NCBI GenBank assembly: GCA_903827735.1
Contig: CAIKJM010000292.1
Location: forward strand, 1-8,069
Length of the DNA: 8,069 nucleotides
DNA from: an uncultured Rhodanobacter sp.
Lineage (GTDB): Bacteria; Pseudomonadota; Gammaproteobacteria; Xanthomonadales; Rhodanobacteraceae
Reading direction: 5' to 3'
Shown here: positions 1-6,582 of the stretch, piece by piece
Position numbering within the stretch: the stretch's first letter is position 1
Layout: every line of letters starts with the position of its first letter
Translations under genes and position numbers: made by a program
The notes under the pieces: model-generated
The model's database searches: none
What the model saw: only the letters and a program-made list of their open reading frames with translations
Told to the model about the DNA's origin: nothing

Positions 1-133
1 AAATCCAGGAGAGAATGCCGAAAACCAGGCTGACGATCGCCATGGTGCTGGTGGTGCTGGTGGTGCTGGTGGTGCTGGTGGTGCTGGTGGTGCTGGTGGT
101 GCGGGTGGTCGGGTACGCCGGTTGATAGCTCAT
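1..133 (-). CDS. 5' part of a small membrane-protein gene with a Thr/Ser-repeat N-terminus (DUF4190-like), cut by the window edge
   Basis: Reading the minus strand from the ATG at 133-131 gives an open frame of 44 codons that runs off the window. It starts MSYQPAYPTTR, continues with six perfect Thr-Thr-Ser units (residues 12-29), and then enters the hydrophobic stretch TMAIVSLVFGILSWI (30-44). A short polar linker followed by an 'A-[IV]-[VA]-S-L-[VI]-x-G-I-L-[SG]-W' helix resembles the first transmembrane helix of DUF4190-type small membrane proteins; that link is from memory of the family and only the beginning is visible. The sequence after Met31 looks most like conserved protein, so Met31 is an alternative start. 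No good Shine-Dalgarno lies before either Met. The gene follows the aldehyde dehydrogenase on the same strand, 103 nt downstream and beyond a hairpin, so it probably has its own promoter. A 36-codon plus-strand ORF (15-125, Val/Leu repeats) is the competing reading and is less likely. Confidence 0.6.
   Translation of the reverse strand, partial: MSYQPAYPTTRTTSTTSTTSTTSTTSTTSTMAIVSLVFGILSWI
44..109. repeat. 9-bp tandem repeat (minisatellite), minus-strand unit ACCACCAGC
   Basis: Positions 44-100 are a perfect 9-bp tandem array (plus-strand unit GGTGCTGGT in one phase), just over six copies. A seventh copy at 101-109 has one substitution that turns AGC (Ser) into CGC (Arg) on the minus strand. 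The unit is a multiple of three, so slippage would lengthen or shorten the Thr-Thr-Ser linker of the minus-strand gene without breaking its frame. Confidence 0.9.
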
Positions 134-178
134 CGGTTCGCTCACGCGTGCAGGGTGGGAACAAAGCCTTCGTGATCG

Positions 179-206
179 AAAGGCGGATGACGCATCATCC
201 GCCTTT
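179..206 (-). terminator. Strong hairpin downstream of the aldehyde dehydrogenase, probable terminator
   Basis: A perfect 12-bp stem pairs 179-190 (AAAGGCGGATGA) with 195-206 (TCATCCGCCTTT) around a 4-nt loop. It lies 30 nt beyond the dehydrogenase stop codon on the minus strand. The stem has A-rich and T-rich flanks, but only three T residues follow before other bases, so it may be a partial intrinsic terminator or an mRNA 3'-end stabiliser. Confidence 0.65.
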
Positions 207-236
207 CAGCGCTTCCGTGACAGATCGCACTTGATG

Positions 237-1772
237 CTACAAGTCGAATTTAATGCCTTGCGCCAGCGGCAGCGAGTCGGAGTAGTTGATGGTGTTGGTT
301 TGCCGGCGCATATAGACCTTCCACGCATCCGAGCCGGATTCGCGGCCACCGCCGGTTTCCTTTTCGCCACCGAAGGCGCCGCCGATCTCCGCACCGGAGG
401 TGCCGATGTTGACGTTGGCGATACCGCAATCCGAACCTGCCGCCGAAAGGAACTGCTCGGCCGCGCGCAGGTTGTTGGTGAATATCGACGAGGACAGGCC
501 CTGCGGCACGTCGTTCTGCATGGCGATGGCTTCGTCCAGCGTGCTGAACGGCATCACGTAGAGGATCGGCGCGAAGGTTTCGGTCTGCACGACTTCATGC
601 GAATTGGCAATGCCGGTGATGATGGTCGGCAGCACGAAGTTGCCCTTGCGCTCGGTCAGCGCCCTGCCGCCGGTGAGCACCTTGCCGCCAGCTGCCTTGG
701 CCTTTTCCACGGCGGCCAGATAGCCCTGCACCGCCTCGGGGCTGTTGAGTGGGCCCATCAGCGTGGTGGCGAGCGTGGGATCGCCGATCTTGCTTTCGAC
801 CTGGCCATAGGCCTTGACCAGGGTCTCGACCACGCTGTCATGAATCGAGTGATGCACGAACAGCCGGCGCGTGGTCGTGCAGCGCTGGCCGGCGGTGCCA
901 ACGGCACCGAACACGATGCCGGGGATGGCCAGCTTCAGGTCGGCGGTTTCGTCGAGAATGATCGCGTTGTTGCCGCCCAGCTCCAGCAGCGAGCGGCCCA
1001 TGCGGTGCGCCACGCGCTCGCCGACCATGCGTCCGACCTTGGTCGAACCGGTGAAGCTGATCAGCGGGATGCGCTTGTCGTCCACAAACGCCTGCGAAAG
1101 CTCGGTGCCGGCATCGTTGAAAAGGAAGAACAGGTCAGGGAATCCGCCGGCCTTCAGCGCCTCGTTGCAGATCTTCAGCGTGGCGATCGCCGACAGCGGC
1201 GTCTTCGGCGACGGCTTCCAGATGCAGATGTCGCCGGCGATGGTGGCCAGCATGGCGTTCCACGCCCACACCGCGACCGGGAAATTGAACGCGCTGATGA
1301 TGCCGACCAGGCCCAGCGGATGGTACTGGTCGTACATGCGATGGCCGGGGCGCTCCGAGTGCATGGTGGCGCCGTACATCATGCGGCTCTGGCCCACGGC
1401 GAAGTCGGCAATGTCGATCATCTCCTGAACTTCGCCATCGCCCTCGGGCTTGATCTTGCCCATCTCGAACGCAACCAGCGAACCGAGCGCATCCTTGTGC
1501 TTGCGCAGCGCTTCGCCGCACAGCCGCACCGCCTCGCCGCGCTGCGGCGCCGGCGTGGTGCGCCAGACCTTGAACGCTGCCTGGGCACGCTCGACGATCA
1601 TCGCGTAATCCGCAGCGCTGGATGCATGCACGCTGGCAATCACTTCACCGGTCGCCGGGTTGACCGGCTGCAGCGTGCCGGCGTCGGTGGTCTTCGACCA
1701 CTCGCCCTGACCGAGGTACGTGCCGGACTGCGCGTCGGAAAGGCCGAGCGCGGTGAGGATGGCGTGGGGCAT
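237..1772 (-). CDS. amaB: ALDH7/antiquitin-type aldehyde dehydrogenase (aminoadipate semialdehyde / piperideine-6-carboxylate dehydrogenase type)
   Basis: This 511-residue protein should oxidise a semialdehyde to the acid with NAD(P)+; in this family the usual substrate is alpha-aminoadipic semialdehyde (in equilibrium with piperideine-6-carboxylate) from lysine or pipecolate breakdown. Visible ALDH landmarks are FNFP with Asn163, the cofactor-binding WKPSPKT (Lys186), FTGSTKVG (240-247), LELGGNNA with general base Glu264, GTAGQRCTTTRR with catalytic Cys298, and ETFAP with Glu398. LELGGNNA, GQRCTT and the tail GGGRESGSDAWKVYMRRQTNT (from 474) are hallmarks of ALDH7 rather than of betaine-aldehyde or succinate-semialdehyde enzymes. 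Length fits the family. The start at 1772 was chosen because AGGAG lies 6 nt before it; an in-frame ATG nine codons upstream lacks such a site. It stands alone, without lysine-catabolism neighbours, so the substrate is inferred and the symbol comes from likeness to the Pseudomonas enzyme. Confidence 0.92.
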   Translation of the reverse strand: MPHAILTALGLSDAQSGTYLGQGEWSKTTDAGTLQPVNPATGEVIASVHASSAADYAMIVERAQAAFKVWRTTPAPQRGEAVRLCGEALRKHKDALGSLVAFEMGKIKPEGDGEVQEMIDIADFAVGQSRMMYGATMHSERPGHRMYDQYHPLGLVGIISAFNFPVAVWAWNAMLATIAGDICIWKPSPKTPLSAIATLKICNEALKAGGFPDLFFLFNDAGTELSQAFVDDKRIPLISFTGSTKVGRMVGERVAHRMGRSLLELGGNNAIILDETADLKLAIPGIVFGAVGTAGQRCTTTRRLFVHHSIHDSVVETLVKAYGQVESKIGDPTLATTLMGPLNSPEAVQGYLAAVEKAKAAGGKVLTGGRALTERKGNFVLPTIITGIANSHEVVQTETFAPILYVMPFSTLDEAIAMQNDVPQGLSSSIFTNNLRAAEQFLSAAGSDCGIANVNIGTSGAEIGGAFGGEKETGGGRESGSDAWKVYMRRQTNTINYSDSLPLAQGIKFDL

Positions 1773-1778
1773 GGGTAA

Positions 1779-1783
1779 CTCCT
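1779..1783 (-). promoter_or_regulatory. Ribosome binding site AGGAG of the aldehyde dehydrogenase
   Basis: On the minus strand AGGAG sits 6 nt before the ATG at 1772. It is one of the two clear Shine-Dalgarno sites in the window and decides the start against the in-frame ATG at 1799. Confidence 0.8.
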
Positions 1784-1835
1784 GAGGCGGGCGTGGCACC
1801 TTGCGGCGCCGTGAATTGAAAGGACCTAGCCCGCC

Positions 1836-1841
1836 ATTCTA
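1836..1841 (-). promoter_or_regulatory. Candidate -10 element (TAGAAT) of the aldehyde dehydrogenase
   Basis: TAGAAT on the minus strand matches the sigma-70 -10 consensus at five of six positions and would give a leader of about 55-60 nt. No recognisable -35 hexamer lies at 17 nt spacing (GC-rich there), so this is a weak call. Confidence 0.3.
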
Positions 1842-1951
1842 GCAGGCGCCCCGTTTATCGGCCGGGGAGACGGTCCGCGAAACAGACGGGCAGTGCGCGT
1901 GCCCCGCCTTGGATCGCGCCATCGGAAGATCCATGCGAAAATCCCGCCGCT

Positions 1952-2028
<77 letters not shown>

Positions 2029-2039
2029 CTCATTCAAGC

Positions 2040-2064
2040 AAAAAGCCGGCACTGCCGGCTTTTT
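2040..2064. terminator. Bidirectional intrinsic terminator between tRNA-Arg and selO
   Basis: An 11-bp stem, AAAAAGCCGGC (2040-2050) with GCCGGCTTTTT (2054-2064) around the loop ACT, has a GC core, A-tract upstream and T-tract downstream on both strands. On the plus strand more T residues follow (GCGTTTT). It ends the tRNA transcript 12 nt after CCA and lies 40 nt past the selO stop on the minus strand, so it likely serves both convergent units. Confidence 0.9.
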
Positions 2065-2103
2065 GCGTTTTCGTAGCAGACAAAGCGTCGCTCGGGCGCG
2101 GGC

Positions 2104-3663
2104 TCAGGAGCTGCACGACAGCATCGAGCAGCCGGCTTTCTGCCTTGCCCAGTCGGGACGCTTCTGCGCGTACTGCTCCCGCCCAGGCTGGTCGTTGTAA
2201 GGGTGGCGCATGACGTCCAGCAGTTCTTCGATACCGCGGTTGTCGCCCTGCTCGGCCCGATCGATCGCCTGCTGCGCGAGGTAATTGCGCAGCACGTAGC
2301 GCGGGTTAGCCGCGTTCATGCCGGCGCGACGCTGCCCGGTCGACTGTGGGTCGTCGGCCAGCCGTGCGGCGTAGCGCGCCAGCCAGGCGGTGAAGTCCGG
2401 TGTCGCCTGCTGCTTTTTCGCCTCGTCATAGAACGCGTCGTCGAACGGCGCGAGGCTGGAAGCCGCAAGGTCCAGATCAGCCAGCGCGCGGAACCACAGC
2501 GTCATGTCGACTTCGGCCTGCTGCAGCAGCGACTGCAGCGACTGCATCAGCGTCACGTCGTCGTCGCGGCATTCGGCCAGACCCAGTTTGGCCGCGATGG
2601 TGGCGCGCTCGGCCAGGCCGAACGCCGTGGCATAGCGATCGAGTCCGGCCTGCAGCGGATCGGTGCTGGCAAACAGCGGCGCCAGCGCACCGGCCAGCCG
2701 GCTCAGGTTCCACCACGCCACATTGGGCTGCTGGCCGAAGCGGTAACGGCGGCGCTGGGCATCGGTGGTGTTGGGCGTCCAATCGGCATCGAAATTGTCG
2801 ACCCAGCCATACGGGCCGTAGTCGATGGTGAGACCGAGAATCGACATGTTGTCGGTGTTCATCACCCCGTGCACAAAGCCCACCCGCATCCACTGCGCCA
2901 CCATCTGCGCGGTGCGCTCGCATACGGTCGCAAACCATTCGGCATAGAGCGCTTAGCCCTCGCCTTCCAGCTCCGGAAAATCGCGCCGGATGGTGAAATC
3001 GACCAGCTTCTTGAGCAACGCGATATCGCCGCGCGAGGCCGGCAGTTCGAAGTTGCCGAAGCGGATGAACGACGGCGCCACGCGGCAGACGATGGCGCCG
3101 CGCTCTGGTGCGGCGTTGCCGTCGTAGAACATGTCGCGCACCACCTGCTCGCCGGTATCGACCAGACTCAGCGCGCGCGTGGTCGGCACGCCCAGATGAT
3201 GCATCGCCTCACTGCATAGAAATTCGCGCACCGACGAACGCAGCACCGCGCGGCCGTCCGCACCGCGCGAGTAAGGCGTCAGGCCGGCACCCTTCAGCTG
3301 CAGCTCCCAGCGCTCGCCGCGGGCGTTGACCGTTTCGCCTAGCGATATTGCCCGGCCGTCGCCGAGCTGGCCGGCCCAGTTGCCGAACTGATGGCCGCCG
3401 TAGTTGGCAGCGTAGGGCTCCATGCCGGTCAACAGGGCGTTGCCGCCAAAAACCTGGGCGAATGGCGGATCGAGCACATCCTCCTCACTGAAACCAAGCG
3501 TCGCCGCCATCTCGCGCGAATACGCCAGCAGGCGCGGCGCGCTCACCGGCGACGGATCGATGCGCGAATACGCGGCGCCCTCCACCTGCCGACGGCGCGA
3601 GCCCAGCACCGCATCGCCGGGCAGCTCGCGGATGAACGCATTGTCGAAGGTCGGTTGATGCAT
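2104..3663 (-). pseudogene. selO: SelO/YdiU protein adenylyltransferase (AMPylase) gene interrupted by an in-frame TAA
   Basis: SelO is a pseudokinase-fold enzyme that transfers AMP from ATP to Ser/Thr/Tyr of target proteins and is linked to redox stress. Reading through the internal stop gives 519 codons, the usual length for this family. The N-terminal part has FGGNALLTG (72-80), GGHQFGNWAGQLGDGRAIS (89-107), the nucleotide-binding Lys124 in LQLKGAG, Glu147 in SSVREFL, and APSFIRFGNFE (196-206). The C-terminal part has HGVMNTDNMS with putative catalytic Asp271 and metal-binding Asn272, plus Asp281 in IDYGP, and ends in SCSS, where homologues carry a redox Cys or Sec. Codon 237 (2953-2955) is TAA, but the same frame continues unbroken into clear family sequence, so this is one nonsense change, not a frameshift. 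It separates the ATP-binding lobe from the catalytic residues. Start 3663 (MHQPTFDNAFIRELPGD) matches family N-termini; the upstream TTG at 3690 is less likely. A sequencing error is possible. Confidence 0.9.
2953..2955 (-). other. Premature ochre stop within selO
   Basis: The minus-strand codons around it read GAG-GGC-TAA-GCG-CTC-TAT-GCC-GAA-TGG, that is E-G-stop-A-L-Y-A-E-W. Both sides are in one frame and both are family-like. One base change (for example GAA to TAA) explains it. It is not a selenocysteine site: the codon is TAA rather than TGA, and the family's Sec/Cys lies at the far C-terminus. Confidence 0.9.
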
Positions 3664-3743
3664 ACGGCGCGCGCCTGAATGGTCGAACAAACGATATGGG
3701 GATGCGTCGGCCGATCGCCAATGATGTCGACCGGTGCAGCGGC

Positions 3744-3749
3744 TATAGT
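3744..3749 (+). promoter_or_regulatory. Candidate -10 element (TATAGT) for the DUF1415 gene
   Basis: TATAGT, five of six to consensus, lies 28 nt before the DUF1415 ATG and implies a leader of roughly 20 nt. The hexamer at 17 nt spacing (ATGATG, 3721-3726) is a poor -35. The same 115-nt gap must hold the divergent selO promoter, for which only a weak TATCGT (3691-3696, minus) is visible. Confidence 0.4.
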
Positions 3750-3777
3750 CGCGCTTTCTCTGTTACCGCCGCACGCT

Positions 3778-4368
3778 ATGAACGAGTCCGTCAGTCCTTT
3801 CCTCACCGCCGATCTGCAGCCTGGCGACGAACCTTATATCGACGCTACGCGTCTCTGGGTCGAGCGTGCCGTGGTTGGCCTCAACCTGTGTCCGTTCGCA
3901 CGCGCACCGATGGTGCAGCAAAAGATCCGTTACGTGGTCAGCCACGCGCGCGACACCGACGCGCTGCTGGACGATCTGCTCGGCGAGCTGCAGAGCCTTC
4001 ATGCGATCGACGCCAGCGAGTGCGAAACCACGCTGCTGATCCATCCGCACGTGCTGGGCGACTTTCTCGACTACAACGACTTTTTAGACAGCGCCGATGC
4101 CGCGGTGGAAACGCTGGGGCTGGAGGGCGAACTGCAGGTCGCCAGTTTTCATCCGCATTATCAATTCGCCGACAGTGATCCGGACGATATCGAGAATTTC
4201 AGCAACCGCTCGCCCTACCCCACGCTGCACCTGCTGCGTGAAGCCAGCGTGGAGCGCGCGATGGAAGCGATGACCGACACCGACGCCATTTACCGGCGCA
4301 ATATGGACACCTTGCAGCGTCTGGGAACCGAGGGCTGGCAGGCACTGTGGCGCGATAGCGACGCCTGA
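3778..4368 (+). CDS. DUF1415 family protein of unknown function
   Basis: The 196-residue protein matches the DUF1415 family as I remember it; no biochemical role has been established that I can name. Conserved-looking blocks are VVGLNLCPFAR (32-42, with Cys38), LIHPHVLGDFLDYNDFL (87-103), VASFHPHYQFAD (121-132) and ENFSNRSPYPTLHLLRE (139-155). It has no signal peptide or membrane segment, and it is acidic, so it should be cytoplasmic. The His/Cys/Asp-rich blocks could bind a metal, which is inference only. The open frame extends back to 3679, but the ATG at 3778 was chosen because MNESVSPF fits the family N-terminus and lies just behind a TATAGT element; there is no evident Shine-Dalgarno site. 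It is divergent from selO, and a cysteine-cluster gene follows on the same strand after 61 nt, so the two may share a transcript. Confidence 0.85.
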   Translation: MNESVSPFLTADLQPGDEPYIDATRLWVERAVVGLNLCPFARAPMVQQKIRYVVSHARDTDALLDDLLGELQSLHAIDASECETTLLIHPHVLGDFLDYNDFLDSADAAVETLGLEGELQVASFHPHYQFADSDPDDIENFSNRSPYPTLHLLREASVERAMEAMTDTDAIYRRNMDTLQRLGTEGWQALWRDSDA

Positions 4369-4429
4369 TGGCGGCGCGTTGAAACGCCCCGGTTCATATC
4401 CGCCGCGAGCGATGCTGTCATGCTGACGT

Positions 4430-4762
4430 GTGAACAGCCTCGCCAAACCCTACGCGGAAAGCATCGATCCCAGCATCCGCTGCACATCGTGCGAAGCCAT
4501 CTGCTGCCGACTCACCGTGGTGCTGATGCCCGAGGATCACGTGCCCGAATGGCTGATCGATCGCGATCTGCACGGCATGGAAACGCTGGCCAAAGGCGAC
4601 GACGGCTGGTGTGCCGCGGTGGATCCCAACACCTCGCGCTGCACGATCTACGACGAGCGACCGTCGATCTGTCGCAAGTACGCGATGGGCAGCCCCAGCT
4701 GTCAGGATGAGCGGCTGAAGTGGTACGGCGAGCCCGTGCCGACCCTCGTCAATCTGATCTAA
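4430..4762 (+). CDS. YkgJ-type cysteine-cluster protein (putative metal or Fe-S binding)
   Basis: The 110-residue protein carries eight cysteines arranged as C18-x2-C21-x3-C25-C26, then C61, C71, C81 and C91, with RCTSCEAICC and CTIYDERPSICRKY as the recognisable motifs. This is the layout of the YkgJ/CxxCxxxCC family (UPF0153), thought to bind zinc or an iron-sulfur cluster; the role is unknown. The segment IYDERPSICRKYAMGSPSC is the family's typical C-terminal half. The start is GTG at 4430: the codon two before it is TGA in frame, so no earlier start exists, and Ile13-Cys18 begins the conserved part. No Shine-Dalgarno site precedes it, so translation may depend on the upstream DUF1415 reading or a very short leader. 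It converges with rsuA, leaving only 23 nt between stop codons and no clear terminator. Confidence 0.85.
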   Translation: MNSLAKPYAESIDPSIRCTSCEAICCRLTVVLMPEDHVPEWLIDRDLHGMETLAKGDDGWCAAVDPNTSRCTIYDERPSICRKYAMGSPSCQDERLKWYGEPVPTLVNLI

Positions 4763-4785
4763 AGGCATTAGACCGCCGCCGCTAA

Positions 4786-5490
4786 TCACGCGGGATCGAA
4801 AATCCTTGCAGCTTCTGCCGCATCGATGGCACGCCATTCGCCCGGCGGCAAGTCGCCCAACGTGAGTCCACCCACTGAAACGCGCTGCAGGGTTTCGACG
4901 TGGTTGCCGGCCGCGGCAAACATCCGACGCACTTGGTGATAGCGGCCTTCGGTCACGGTCAGACGCGCGTGGCGCGGCCCGAGCACTTCCAACGAAGCAG
5001 GCGCCAGCGGCTCTTTCTCCGACTCCAGCATCATCGTGCCGCTGGCGAACAGCTCGCCTTCGTCGCCGCGCAAATCCTGCGCCAGCGTCGCCTCATACAC
5101 CTTGGCTACCTGAGCCTTGGGCGAAATGATCCGATGCAGCAGCGCACCGTCGTCGGTAAACAGCAGCAGTCCGGTGGTATCGCGATCGAGTCGACCGACG
5201 CTGGACAGCGACGGCGTGCGCACGTTGTAGCGCGGCGGCAGCAGATCGTAGACCACCCGCCCCGGATCCTTGCGCGAGCAGGTCACGCCGAGCGGCTTGT
5301 TCATCATCAGCACCAAACCCACCGGCGGATCGATGGGCTCATCGTCGATGCGGATGGTTTCATGCGGCACGACGTCGTCGGCGTACAGCACCTCCCCCGC
5401 AAGGTCGGTAATGCGCCCGGCGCGAAACATCTGCGCGACGTCCTTGCGGCTGCCGTAGCCCAGATTGGCGATCAGTTTGACTAACTTCAT
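4786..5490 (-). CDS. rsuA: 16S rRNA pseudouridine-516 synthase (RsuA family)
   Basis: The 234-residue enzyme should isomerise U516 of 16S rRNA to pseudouridine during 30S assembly. Residues 1-60 form the S4-type RNA-binding domain (MKLVKLIANLGYGSRKD). The catalytic domain follows: LMMNKPLGVTCSRKDP (61-76), then SSVGRLDRDTTGLLLFTDDG with the catalytic Asp at 102, the same position as in E. coli RsuA, then KVYEATL and the C-terminal EGRYHQVRRMFAAAGNHV and VGGLTLGDLPPGEWR blocks. Length (231 in E. coli) and the RYHQV(R/K)RMFAA.GNHV motif point to RsuA rather than the larger RluB, RluE or RluF, but subfamily assignment is by eye. The ATG at 5490 lies 13 nt after the methyltransferase stop, with no strong Shine-Dalgarno site, so it is very likely co-transcribed and perhaps translationally coupled. 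Confidence 0.88.
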   Translation of the reverse strand: MKLVKLIANLGYGSRKDVAQMFRAGRITDLAGEVLYADDVVPHETIRIDDEPIDPPVGLVLMMNKPLGVTCSRKDPGRVVYDLLPPRYNVRTPSLSSVGRLDRDTTGLLLFTDDGALLHRIISPKAQVAKVYEATLAQDLRGDEGELFASGTMMLESEKEPLAPASLEVLGPRHARLTVTEGRYHQVRRMFAAAGNHVETLQRVSVGGLTLGDLPPGEWRAIDAAEAARIFDPA

Positions 5491-5503
5491 GGTTTGACCC
5501 GTT

Positions 5504-6574
5504 TCATTGCCGCACTCCGCTTGCTTCGATCACCTTGAAACCCTCTTCCAGTACCACGACGCGCGTCTCGCGAAAACGTCGGGTCAGCAGCCCCTCGTAC
5601 GGCAGGTGGCGATTGGCCACCAGCCACAAACAGCCGTCCGGCTGCAGCGCATCCGCCGCGCTGGTAATGAACGCCTGACCCAGCGCCGGCAGATCGGCGC
5701 GACCTTGATGAAACGGCGGATTGCTGACGATCGCATCGTAGGTCTGCCGCAGACCGCGCGTAACGTCATGCCAGTGGACGGCTACTTCCGGGGCATGCCC
5801 GCTGGCGCGACAGGCGCGATCCAAATTGATCCGCGCCGGCTCCAGCGCACGCGCCTCGGCCTCGTACAGGTCCAGCGCCGTCACGCCGGGACAGCGCGCG
5901 ATCAGCTGCGTTGCCAGATAGCCGTAGCCCGCGCCCAGATCGGCCACGCGACCGTGCAGGCTGGCGGGCAGATGCGACGCCAGCAGTGCCGAGGCGCGAT
6001 CGACGCGATTCCAAGCGAACAATCCGGGCCGACTGATATAGCCGTCCATCATCGCGCGCGGTGCATCCAGGGCCTGCCATTCGTCTCGCAGCGGCTGATC
6101 GATATCGGCGCTCGCGGGCGTGCTCCAGAAGACCCGGCATTTGTGCTTGGAAAGGTGCTGCACGGCGCGGGCCAGCTTGGACAGATCGGCTTCGCCTGAC
6201 TTGGCGCCTTCCGTATTGGGCATGCTCGCCAACAGCGTGCCGCCAGGCGCGAGATGCTGCAAAGCGCGCGCGAACAGCGCGCGCGATTCGTCGCGCTGGC
6301 GTGGCGGTAACACCATGACCAGGTCAAATTGCTCGCCCTGCGCGGGCTCACCAACGGCAAAGCCGTTGCGCGCCAGTTCGTCCGCAAACGGCATAAAGCT
6401 CTGCTGGCAGAGCCAGCGTTTCGACGCTGTCTCGCGCAGCCTCACGCCCGCGCGCGCGTTCAAAAAAAGCACGCGCCCATCTGCCGGCAGGCGAAGTTGG
6501 GCCGACTCGAAAGGAAAGAACAACGCATCCAGCGCCGCATCGGGCGGCGCTGCGAACACACCGGCAGCCGTCAC
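5504..6574 (-). CDS. RsmC/RlmG-type rRNA guanine-N2 methyltransferase
   Basis: The 356-residue protein has the two-domain build of RsmC (16S m2G1207) and RlmG (23S m2G1835). A degenerate N-terminal methyltransferase-like half contains QFDLVMVLPPRQRDESRALF (from residue 82). The C-terminal catalytic half has the SAM-binding GRVADLGAGYGYLATQL (208-224), ALDLYEAEARAL, the IVSNPPFHQG motif with NPPF at 285-288 for guanine N2, and LVANRHLPY. GLFAWNRVDRAS before motif I parallels the 'GVFSxxxLDxGS' of both enzymes. NPPFHQ and VANRHL lean to RlmG, the length and pairing with rsuA lean to RsmC, so I leave the symbol open. The frame extends to a TTG at 6694, but GTG 6574 was chosen: homologues begin near 'DALFFPF', a TACAAT element sits 30 nt upstream, and AAGAAA gives a weak ribosome site. 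It is the first gene of a two-gene operon with rsuA. Confidence 0.85.
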   Translation of the reverse strand: MTAAGVFAAPPDAALDALFFPFESAQLRLPADGRVLFLNARAGVRLRETASKRWLCQQSFMPFADELARNGFAVGEPAQGEQFDLVMVLPPRQRDESRALFARALQHLAPGGTLLASMPNTEGAKSGEADLSKLARAVQHLSKHKCRVFWSTPASADIDQPLRDEWQALDAPRAMMDGYISRPGLFAWNRVDRASALLASHLPASLHGRVADLGAGYGYLATQLIARCPGVTALDLYEAEARALEPARINLDRACRASGHAPEVAVHWHDVTRGLRQTYDAIVSNPPFHQGRADLPALGQAFITSAADALQPDGCLWLVANRHLPYEGLLTRRFRETRVVVLEEGFKVIEASGVRQ

Positions 6575-6582
6575 AGGATTTC

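Noticed and set aside
231..1778. Plus-strand open frame of 515 codons covering nearly the whole aldehyde dehydrogenase
   Set aside because: It is the antisense shadow of a GC-rich gene: the minus frame carries every ALDH motif and a good ribosome site, while the plus translation is an Arg/Ala/Gly/His-rich sequence with no recognisable domain.
1849..1867. CCCCG/CGGGG hairpin between the dehydrogenase and the tRNA
   Set aside because: Only five base pairs with a 9-nt loop in a GC-rich gap and no T-tract; expected by chance.
2517..2550. CTGCAGCGA-like short repeats inside selO
   Set aside because: Ordinary codons for Leu-Gln-Ser runs (QSLQSLLQQ), not a separate element.
2953..2955. Selenocysteine recoding as the explanation of the stop in selO
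   Set aside because: The codon is TAA, not TGA, it is not at the C-terminal Sec position of the family, and the C-terminus already carries Cys in SCSS.
2203..3219. Plus-strand open frame of 338 codons across selO
   Set aside because: Antisense shadow rich in Arg, His and Gln. It spans the region of the internal stop but shows no family likeness, so it does not explain the interruption.
4767..4786. ATTAG/CTAAT inverted repeat between the cysteine-cluster gene and rsuA
   Set aside because: A five-pair AT-rich stem overlapping the rsuA stop codon is too weak to call a terminator.
5507..6199. Plus-strand frame of 230 codons opposite the methyltransferase
   Set aside because: Antisense shadow; the minus strand holds the SAM-binding and NPPF motifs.
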